DNA of 7,111 nt from assembly GCA_949283985.1 (NCBI GenBank), contig CASDUM010000012.1, positions 1 to 7,111 on the forward strand. Reading direction: 5' to 3'. The notes under the pieces were generated by a model. It did not search any database, was not told where the DNA came from, and worked only from the letters and a program-made list of their open reading frames with translations. A program made the translations under genes and the position numbers. Shown piece by piece: positions 1-5,408 of the stretch. Position 1 is the stretch's first letter; every line of letters starts with the position of its first letter. Origin of the DNA: an uncultured Mycoplasmataceae bacterium (GTDB lineage: Bacteria > Bacillota_I > Bacilli_A > Mycoplasmatales > Mycoplasmoidaceae).

Positions 1-60
1 ATTAATATTATAATTATAATTTACTATTAATAATTATCACTAGAATATTAACAATTATTA

Positions 61-103
61 TTTTAAATTAATAAAAAGAAGACTAAATATCTCTTAGTCT
101 TCT
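61..103 (-). terminator. Intrinsic terminator after smpB
   Basis: Positions 77-86 and 94-103 form a perfect 10-bp stem with a 7-nt loop. On the minus strand it is followed by a T-rich stretch (positions 76 down to 61, interrupted by A). It ends the secG-rnr-smpB transcript. The stem contains the smpB stop codon (83-85), and its upstream arm encodes the last residues of SmpB, so coding and termination share sequence. Confidence 0.75.
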
Positions 104-514
104 ATCATTATCTCTATTCTTAATTGTTTCTCTTTTATCGTAAAGTTTTTTACCTTTAGCAAGAGCAATTTCTGCTTTAATTTTTTTTCCTTTTCAATAT
201 AGTTTTGTAATAACTATAGTTAATGATTCTTTTTTTAATTTATGTTCTATTTTTAAGATTTCTTTTTTATGCATTAATATCTTTCTTTTTCTTAATGGAT
301 CAACATTAAAAATGTTTCCTTGTTCAAAAGGAGCAATATGCATATTGTTTACAAACATTTCATTTTTTTTGATATTAATAAAAGCTTCTTCTATATTAAC
401 ATTATTATTGTAAATAGATTTAACTTCTGTTCCTTTTAGTTCTATTCCGGCTTCATATTTATCTAATAAAAAATAATTAAAATTTGCTTTTTTATTAACT
501 ATAATGATTTTCAT
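83..514 (-). CDS. smpB: SsrA-binding protein SmpB
   Basis: SmpB binds tmRNA and brings it to stalled ribosomes for trans-translation in the cytoplasm. The 143-residue product has the usual length for the family. It carries the early motif GIELKGTEVKSI (about residues 23-34), then NMHIAPFEQGN and DPLRKRKILMHK of the beta-barrel. The C-terminal motif ALAKGKKLYDKRE lies at about 117-129, followed by a basic tail ending RRLRDI that enters the decoding centre. Residue 107 is a UGA-encoded Trp; under the standard code the gene would stop there and lose its essential tail. The ATG at 512-514 is preceded by AGAGG (521-525). The gene starts 9 nt after the rnr stop, so the two are co-transcribed and probably translationally coupled. 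The rnr-smpB pairing is conserved in Firmicutes. The tmRNA gene ssrA is often close by but is not visible here. Confidence 0.97.
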
Positions 515-523
515 GTTAAACCT

Positions 524-2653
524 CTATGATAAAAATTCTAAAATTTCAAAATCAATTTGTTTAGTTTTAGAATTAGCTCCTATTACTTTTATTTTAACTT
601 TATTACCAAAAGTAATGATTTTTTTTGTTTTTTCACCTATAAATGTATTTTCTTCTTCATTAAAAATTAAATAATCATTTAACTTGATATTTTTAATGCG
701 ACATAAACCCTCGATAGTATTTTCAAGTTCTACAAAAACTCCAAAACTTGTAACATGAGAAACTATACCATAATATTCATTTCCAATTTTAGTTCCCATA
801 AATTCTGAAAATTTAAGTGCATTAACATCTCTCTCAATTTGAACTGCTCTTTGTTCTCTTTCGGATGATTGCTTACAAATTAATTCAAGATTCTTTAACA
901 ATTTTGATCTTTGTAAATCTGTGTAATCATTTTTTCTTAAGAAAAACATTTTATATAATCTATGAACAATTACATCAGGATATCTTCTTATTGGAGAAGT
1001 AAAATGAGTATAACTTAAACTTGCTAATCCAAAATGACCGATATTGTCAATTGAATATTCAGCTTTTGACATTGTTTTTAATAGAATTCTACTAAATAAT
1101 GAGTGAGAATATCCTTGGTTTTGTTCAATTCATCTTGCAATTGAATTACTTTTAATATTATTCACTTCACCACTAACTTTAAACCCTATTTTTTTACACT
1201 CTACTTGAAAATTCTTTAATTTTTTTTCAGATGGTTTATCATGAATTCTATATATAAATTTCATGTTATTTTTTTTGAAAATATGTGTTGATGCCTCATT
1301 TGCTGCCACCATGAAATTTTCAATCATCATTTGAGCATCGCCACGTTCTCTTAATTTTACATCAGATACTTTCCCTAATGTATCTAAAATAATTTTAGGT
1401 TCTGGAACATCAAAATCAATATATCCTCTATCACTAAAATTATTTCTTAATATTTTATATAATTCAAAACAATTTTCTAACATTGATTTCAATTCATCAT
1501 TTTGTTCATTGTATTTTCCATTAAAGAAATCATTAACATCATCATATGCATATCTTTTCTTACTATTGATAATAGATTCGTATATTTGTGATGATTTAAT
1601 TTCACCTTTTTTATCAATAAGCATTTCACAAGTCATTGCTAGTCTATCTTCATTTGGATTTAATGAACATACATTGTTTGAAATAACATGAGGTAACATC
1701 GGAATAACTTTATCTATTAAATATATTGATGTTGATCTCTCAAATGCAACATCGTCTAAAATAGTGTCAGGTCTAAGATAATGAGCAACATCAGCGATTG
1801 AAACTCATAGCCTAAAGAGATCACCTTCTTTTTTTATGCATATTGAATCATCGAGATCTTTAGATTCTCTTGGATCAATTGTAATAAAGTTATAATCTCT
1901 TAAATCTTTTCTCTTAAGAATTTCATCTTCTGTTATTTTGTAATTTATACTATTAGTAAATTTTAAAACTTGATCGCTAAATTCTGGCTCAATACCATAG
2001 TCATAAACAATAGAAATAATATCATTACCAACATCATTAATATTTCCAATTATTTTGACAACATCTGCATTAATATAATTACTATTTATTTCATAAAAAT
2101 TTAATAAGACTTTCATTCCATTTGATAGATTTGTTAAATCTTTTACAAAAACTTTTTGATAAATTTTTTGATCATCAATTTCAAATCAATTACCTTTTTC
2201 ATTCTTATAAAATATTGCAGTATATAATGTTTTAAATCTATTTATTACTTTAGTAACAATACCATCAGATAAATCTTCTTTTGTTTTTTTGTCAAAAAGT
2301 TCAAATTCAACTTCATCGCCATCAAGTGCACTCTTTAAATTCTTTTTATTAATATAACATAAAGAATTTCCGTCATCATCTTTAACAAAACCATCATGAG
2401 AGGAATTTATCTTAATAATTCCCTTATTTTTTGTATTTGGCAATATATTCCCATTTTCATAACCAATTACTAATTTACCTGTTTGTAACTCTTTAATGCT
2501 ACCGTTAGTAATTAGTCATTTAATTGATTTAAAAATAGAATTCTTCTCTACATCAATTTTACTTTCTTCTATTTTTTTAATTAAAATTCCTTTTGGAATT
2601 GGTTTTTCTTCTTTTTTCAAGATATCAATAATAATGTTATCTAGCTTATTCAT
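524..2653 (-). CDS. rnr: Ribonuclease R (3'-5' exoribonuclease)
   Basis: RNase R degrades structured RNA processively from the 3' end. In mollicutes it is a principal exonuclease, and it also degrades mRNAs released by trans-translation. The product is 709 residues. Domains in order: an N-terminal winged-helix-like region (about 1-65), cold-shock OB folds (about 72-235), the RNB catalytic domain, and a C-terminal S1 domain (about 624-705). The metal-binding motif DPRESKDLDD has Asp at 260, 266, 268 and 269, the same spacing as the E. coli RNase R catalytic aspartates. WVSIADVAHYLRP follows, then VIPMLPHVISNNVCSLNP. YTHFTSPIRRYPD lies at 548-560 and contains the RNA-contacting arginines. Four in-frame TGA codons (at 2516, 2186, 1805 and 1130) encode Trp, so this is one intact gene and not a decayed one. 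The ATG at 2651-2653 lies 2 nt after the secG stop, with a weak AAGG 11 nt upstream inside secG. This suggests coupling to secG translation. Confidence 0.97.
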
Positions 2654-2655
2654 TA

Positions 2656-2883
2656 TTATAAGAACCTTAGTAATAATCCGACAAGAATTAAAAGAATAGT
2701 AAGTAAGAATAAAAATATTTGAAGTCCTTTAATAAATCCTCTATCCTTTGTTTTTTTAAATAATTCTAATTCTGAGCTACTAATTGAATTTAAACCATTA
2801 GATGAACCATGCCCAGATAAAAGAAGAGCACATATCAATGCTACTCCAGCTAAAACATAAAATAGAATTTCTAATCACTCCAT
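2656..2883 (-). CDS. secG: Preprotein translocase subunit SecG
   Basis: SecG is the small membrane subunit of the SecYEG channel and aids SecA-driven export. The 75-residue product has the normal length and topology: one membrane helix at about residues 4-23, a polar loop rich in Gly and Ser (SGHGSSNGLNS), then a charged segment KKTKDRGFIKG and a second helix at about 55-73. The start is the ATG at 2881-2883, with GAGG (2890-2893) 6 nt upstream. A later TTG at 2836-2838 would delete most of helix one and has no convincing Shine-Dalgarno. Residue 3 is a UGA-encoded Trp. SecG sequences are poorly conserved, so the call rests on the two-helix pattern plus its position directly before rnr and smpB, the order known in Bacillus and relatives. 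Confidence 0.9.
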
Positions 2884-2906
2884 TGATTACCTCATACAAT
2901 ATATTA

Positions 2907-2935
2907 ATTATATTAAAAAATAGAGGAATTTTTAA
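2907..2935 (-). promoter_or_regulatory. Candidate promoter for secG-rnr-smpB
   Basis: On the minus strand a perfect -10 TATAAT (2907-2912) is preceded, at a 17-nt spacing, by TTAAAA (2930-2935, four of six matches to TTGACA). It is the only good candidate in the 67-nt gap between rplT and secG. It overlaps the rplT terminator: the -35 box sits in the hairpin loop and the -10 box at the end of the T-tract. In such AT-rich DNA chance matches are common. Confidence 0.45.
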
Positions 2936-2949
2936 CATATCCTCTATTT
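2912..2949 (-). terminator. Intrinsic terminator of the infC-rpmI-rplT operon
   Basis: A perfect 10-bp stem (2918-2927 with 2940-2949, sequence AAATAGAGGA and its complement) encloses a 12-nt loop. On the minus strand it is followed by a run of T reaching into 2917-2912. It begins one base after the rplT stop codon, as expected for the operon end. Confidence 0.85.
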
Positions 2950-2950
2950 A

Positions 2951-3298
2951 TTATTTAGACATAACATCGTTTAATAATTTTTTAAATTCATCAGGGTTGT
3001 GAATAGCAAGTTCAGAAAGCATTTTTCTATTGATTGCTATCCCTTTTTTATTTAGTGCATCCATAAATTGAGAATAAGTATATCCTTCTTGTCTAACAGC
3101 TGCATTAATTCTTTGAATTCATAATCTTCTAAATTCACGTTTTTTAGCTTTTCTATCTCTATATGCATATTGACTAGATTTTATAACAGTTTGTTTAGCA
3201 TTTCTATATGATTTATGGTTGATACCATGAGTACCTTCAGCTTTTTTAAGTCATCTTTTACGTCTTTGTCTTGTAACTGGCCCTGTTTTAGCTCTCAT
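2951..3298 (-). CDS. rplT: 50S ribosomal protein L20
   Basis: L20 binds 23S rRNA early in large-subunit assembly. In Firmicutes and Proteobacteria it also represses its own operon by binding the leader mRNA. The 115-residue product is close to the usual length of about 117. It has the long basic N-terminal extension (RQRRKRW), the hallmark YAYRDRKAKKREFRRLWIQR and INAAVRQEG, and the globular C-terminal half (YSQFMDALNKKGIAINRKML). Two Trp residues (16 and one in RRLW) are TGA codons. The ATG at 3296-3298 is preceded by AAGGAGG (3307-3313) at an 8-nt spacing. It is the last gene of the infC-rpmI-rplT operon, 18 nt after rpmI. Confidence 0.98.
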
Positions 3299-3316
3299 AT
3301 TATTATCCTCCTTTTA

Positions 3317-3508
3317 CTATATTAATTGATCATATCTAGACTTATCTGATTTGCTAACCATACCATCTTTTCTAGAATGTCTTTTTTGTTTAGTTGTCTT
3401 GTTATGTGCTAAATGTGATCTATAAGCATGTTTTCTTTTAAGCTCTCCACTTTTAGTTTTAGAAACTCTTTTTGCAACAGCTCTTTTTGTTTTTTGTTTA
3501 ACTTTCAT
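3317..3508 (-). CDS. rpmI: 50S ribosomal protein L35
   Basis: L35 is a small, highly basic protein of the large ribosomal subunit. The 63-residue product has the normal length. It begins MKVKQKTKRAVAKRVSKTK, followed by KRKHAYRSHLAHNKTTKQKR, which matches the family core. The ATG (3506-3508) has a near-ideal Shine-Dalgarno AAGGAGGA (3513-3520), one of the strongest in the window. It lies between infC (14-nt gap) and rplT (18-nt gap), the standard order, which supports joint transcription and control. It contains no Trp. Confidence 0.98.
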   Translation of the reverse strand: MKVKQKTKRAVAKRVSKTKSGELKRKHAYRSHLAHNKTTKQKRHSRKDGMVSKSDKSRYDQLI

Positions 3509-3522
3509 TTTTTCCTCCTTGA

Positions 3523-4038
3523 TTATTTATTAGGAACTAATAAAGCCTCATACTTAGTTGTACTATTTTGTTTAAGTGGCTTTAAAATTTTTACATTGTC
3601 ACCTAATTCAGCAACAAATTTTTCATATATTTCTGTTATCATATCAGTTTTAGTACCAATTCTTCCATATGCTAATACAACAAATTTAATTTGGTATCCT
3701 GAAGATAATCATTTTTTTGCATTATTAACTCTAACCATCAAATCGTGTGATCCAATTGTTGGTTTAACTTTTATTTCCTTATTCTTTATAATCACTTGAT
3801 TTTTCTTAGAGTCTTTTGATTTCTTTTTCATCTCATAAATGAATTTACCATAGTCAAGAATTTTTCCAATGTTAGTACCATTATTTGATGAAACTAAAAC
3901 TAAATCAAGATTTTTAGAATTAGCTAGTTCTAATGCTTTACTAGTTTCCATTTCTCCAAGCTTATTACCTGTTTCATCAATAACTAGCATAGTTTTAACT
4001 TTGATTTCTTCATTTATTTGGAATCCGTCTTTTTTCAT
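3523..4038 (-). CDS. infC: Translation initiation factor IF-3
   Basis: IF-3 binds the 30S subunit, prevents premature joining of 50S and checks the start codon. The 171-residue product has the usual length. The N-terminal domain begins near INEEIKVKTMLVIDETGNKLGEM. The linker carries the signature KILDYGKFIYEMKKKSKDSK. The C-terminal domain starts at about IKVKPTIGSHDL and runs to the end (LLVPNK). Residue 110 is a UGA-encoded Trp; with the standard code the protein would lose most of the C-terminal, 30S-binding domain. The start is ATG (4036-4038) with GGAG 5 nt upstream. It is not the rare AUU start used for IF-3 autoregulation in E. coli, so control probably acts through the leader RNA upstream. 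First gene of the infC-rpmI-rplT operon. Confidence 0.97.
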
Positions 4039-4204
4039 TATTACTCCATTTAATGTATAAAGAAAAAATGCACTTATTAGAAAAGTGCATTTACAAATAT
4101 AAAAACATATTTATTAATTAAAATAAATATTAAAACAGTCTATATATTGTAACCATACTCTGCATTCAAGAGAGTTAGGTGAGTTTGCACTTCTTCTTTA
4201 TACA
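4039..4204 (-). promoter_or_regulatory. infC leader, probable L20-responsive attenuator
   Basis: The leader between the predicted infC promoter and the infC start can form two exclusive structures. One is a 10-bp terminator hairpin (4066-4075 with 4083-4092). In the other, the segment at 4186-4194 (AGAAGTGCA on the minus strand) pairs with 4081-4089, the 5' arm of that terminator: nine pairs including one G-U, seven of them in an unbroken Watson-Crick block. Between them lies a small hairpin (CTCT/AGAG, 4158-4172). Firmicutes infC-rpmI-rplT operons are known to be autoregulated by L20 through a leader with a terminator and long-range pairing. The role here is inferred from that and from position; I did not match it to a covariance model. 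Confidence 0.65.
4060..4092 (-). terminator. Intrinsic terminator within the infC leader
   Basis: On the minus strand AAATGCACTT (4092-4083) and its complement (4075-4066) form a perfect 10-bp stem with a 7-nt loop, followed by a T-run (4068-4060, one C). It lies 28 nt upstream of the infC start with no gene directly before it, so it is better read as an attenuator than as a gene-end terminator. It would also stop read-through from the small ORFs upstream. Confidence 0.8.
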
Positions 4205-4210
4205 TTATTA

Positions 4211-4239
4211 ATATTACCATATTTCTTAGAATATTTCAG
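4211..4239 (-). promoter_or_regulatory. Candidate extended -10 promoter for infC
   Basis: Minus-strand TGG-TAATAT puts a TGn extension before the -10 box (4211-4216). CTGAAA (4234-4239) is four of six to TTGACA at a 17-nt spacing. Transcription would begin near 4204, just before the antiterminator segment at 4186-4194, as the attenuation model requires. It overlaps the end of the small ORF at 4226-4366. Confidence 0.45.
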
Positions 4240-4366
4240 TATTTTTATTAACTTGTAACAATTTAACTAGTATTAAATTGAGAAATAATGTTATTTTCTC
4301 ATTATCTATATTGTCAATTACTGAGTTAAGTTTTTTAATTCTCAATTCAAAATTATTCATTTTCAT
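4226..4366 (-). CDS. Small hypothetical protein, possibly the second half of a frameshifted gene
   Basis: Unrecognised. The ORF gives 46 residues from ATG 4364-4366 (GAGA lies 4 nt upstream) or 44 from ATG 4358-4360. The sequence begins MKMNNFELRIKKLNSVIDN and continues with a mostly hydrophobic stretch TLFLNLILVKLLQV, possibly one amphipathic or coiled helix. It overlaps the end of the ORF at 4353-4448 by 14 nt in another frame. Translation could be coupled. Alternatively the two are one gene of about 75 codons split by a one-base change in the A-rich tract at 4379-4391 (two A6 runs on the minus strand). Its 3' end overlaps the proposed infC promoter. It is too short for coding statistics to be reliable. 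Confidence 0.35.
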   Translation of the reverse strand: MKMNNFELRIKKLNSVIDNIDNEKITLFLNLILVKLLQVNKNTEIF

Positions 4367-4448
4367 GTTTCTCTTTATTTTTTCTCTTTTTTACAAGCTC
4401 ATTGTAATCATAATTATTTATAAGATTTTCTTTCTTAACAAGAATCAT
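4353..4448 (-). CDS. Small hypothetical protein upstream of infC
   Basis: Unrecognised 31-residue ORF beginning MILVKKENLINNYDYNELVK and ending in a run of Lys and Glu. The case for it is the expression context: AAGGAG (4458-4463) lies 9 nt before the ATG (4446-4448), and a promoter with a perfect TTGACA box lies about 95 nt upstream. The protein is hydrophilic, with no membrane segment or signal peptide. The overlap with the next ORF (4226-4366) suggests coupling or a split gene. It could instead be a short leader peptide. The opposite strand has a longer, hydrophobic open frame with a TTG start and no ribosome binding site, which I judge to be a shadow. Confidence 0.45.
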   Translation of the reverse strand: MILVKKENLINNYDYNELVKKRKNKEKHENE

Positions 4449-4469
4449 ATCTATTTTCTCCTTTTTCAC

Positions 4470-4486
4470 TTGTTAGAATATAACAA
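4470..4486. repeat. Short inverted repeat in the small-ORF leader
   Basis: TTGTTA-GAATA-TAACAA is a perfect 6-bp dyad with a 5-nt spacer, between the proposed promoter (4519-4548) and the Shine-Dalgarno (4458-4463) of the small ORF. It could be an operator or a weak RNA hairpin. Chance is also possible in such AT-rich sequence. Confidence 0.3.
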
Positions 4487-4518
4487 AATCTAAAATAAGA
4501 TAAAAAATATATAACTAT

Positions 4519-4548
4519 ATAATATTAATACATTTTCGATTATGTCAA
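4519..4548 (-). promoter_or_regulatory. Promoter with consensus -35 box upstream of the small ORFs
   Basis: On the minus strand a perfect TTGACA (4543-4548) precedes TATTAT (4519-4524, five of six to TATAAT) at an 18-nt spacing. It has the best -35 match I noticed in the window. It points at the small ORFs and, beyond them, infC, so it may be a second, distal promoter for the infC operon. Confidence 0.6.
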
Positions 4549-4567
4549 ATACTCATAGGATATTATA

Positions 4568-4576
4568 TGTTATAAT
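4568..4576 (+). promoter_or_regulatory. Extended -10 promoter for the J-domain gene
   Basis: TGT-TATAAT combines a TGn extension with a perfect -10 box (4571-4576). No good -35 box lies at the right distance, which is common for extended -10 promoters. The start would be near 4583, giving a leader of only about 12 nt that still includes GAGG (4587-4590). Confidence 0.55.
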
Positions 4577-4594
4577 TTTTTTAAATGAGGTATT

Positions 4595-5365
4595 ATGTTT
4601 TTATCAAAAAATATAGATTTAAAAATTAAAAAAAATTTTACTAGAGAAATTATGCCAGAAATAGTTGGTGGTTTAGAAAATAAAGATATTATTGAATACT
4701 TCAATGGTTTTCAAACATTATCACAACTTAATAAATGTTCATCTGTTATTGAATTAGCACAATCATTAGAAGTTGATATTTCTATAGTTGATTCAATTGC
4801 AAAATTATATATTAACAATATTAATAATGAATACAATGAAAGTAACCAATACTTAAATTACACATGAATGGCATATATGATAATGGCAGAAATTAGATCG
4901 TATGAAGACACATTTGCAGATTATAGTAATGGACTTCAAACTTTATCTGGTTACTTTAAAGAAATGAAAGATGAAGAAACAGAATATTGATATTTATATT
5001 ATATACAAAATGATCTTCTTATTTTTTGTGGAATTTATGACAGTTATGAAATTATTGAATACTTAAAACAAATTTGCTACAAACTAGTGTTTGATTTAGA
5101 AAAATGAAATGATGAAAATTATTTATTAAAACTTATTGAAAAAGAAACTGGTGATTTAATTGATGACATTTATGTTAATGGTGTACTTATTAATAGAGAA
5201 TATTATTATGAAATACTAGGTGTTAGTACAAATGCATCACAAGAAGAAATAAAACAAGCTTATAGAAAAAAATGTAGAGAGTATCATCCAGATATTTATA
5301 AAGAAGCTGATGCAACTGAGAAAATGAGTCTAATAAACGAAGCTTATAATTCATTAAAAAAATAA
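4595..5365 (+). CDS. J-domain protein with unrecognised N-terminal region
   Basis: The 256-residue protein carries a J domain at its C-terminus: YYEILGVSTNASQEEIKQAY starts at 204, the HPD tripeptide is at 231-233 and INEAYNSLKK ends the protein. J domains stimulate DnaK ATPase, so this is probably a DnaK co-chaperone with a specialised client or location. It is not DnaJ: it lacks the Gly/Phe linker, zinc-finger repeats and client-binding domain, and the J domain is at the wrong end. The J domain stops after helix III, about 10-15 residues shorter than usual. Residues 1-200 match nothing I recognise; they are acidic and rich in Tyr, Ile and Asn, with no signal peptide or membrane helix. Three TGA codons (4865, 4988, 5105) encode Trp. 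The ATG follows GAGG (4587-4590). It is the only recognised plus-strand gene here and stands alone between two terminator or promoter regions. Confidence 0.9.
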
Positions 5366-5408
5366 TGTTTTATTTAGATTAATTTCTAGATAAAACATTA
5401 TTTTATTC
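5356..5408. terminator. Bidirectional terminator between the J-domain gene and dnaG
   Basis: Positions 5364-5378 pair with 5385-5399 in a 15-bp stem with one G-U pair and a 6-nt loop (TTAATT). A-T pairs extend it outward on both sides. The minus-strand continuation is a run of T (5362-5356), strong for dnaG. The plus-strand continuation (TTATTTTATT) is weaker but U-rich. The stem includes part of the J-domain gene's stop codon and ends 4 nt short of the dnaG stop, so one structure serves both convergent genes. Confidence 0.8.

Noticed and set aside
1..82. Possible tmRNA gene (ssrA) next to smpB
   Set aside because: The stretch is only AT-rich filler and the terminator; no tRNA-like ends or tag-peptide frame can be seen.
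524..2653. rnr appearing as four or more fragments separated by in-frame TGA codons
   Set aside because: All fragments are in one frame, the TGA positions fall at Trp sites conserved in RNase R, and the neighbouring ribosomal genes show the same pattern. It is an intact gene under table 4.
3428..3799. Plus-strand open frame of 123 codons
   Set aside because: It is antisense to rpmI and infC, which are certain, and resembles no protein family.
4069..4192. TGCACTT occurring twice (4069-4075 and 4186-4192) as a possible repeat array
   Set aside because: Only two copies, and both are explained as alternative partners of the same terminator arm in the infC leader.
4278..4493. Plus-strand hydrophobic open frame of 71 codons
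   Set aside because: It starts at TTG with no ribosome binding site. Its Ile, Leu and Phe richness is what antisense reading of A-rich sequence gives, and the opposite strand has a better supported ORF.
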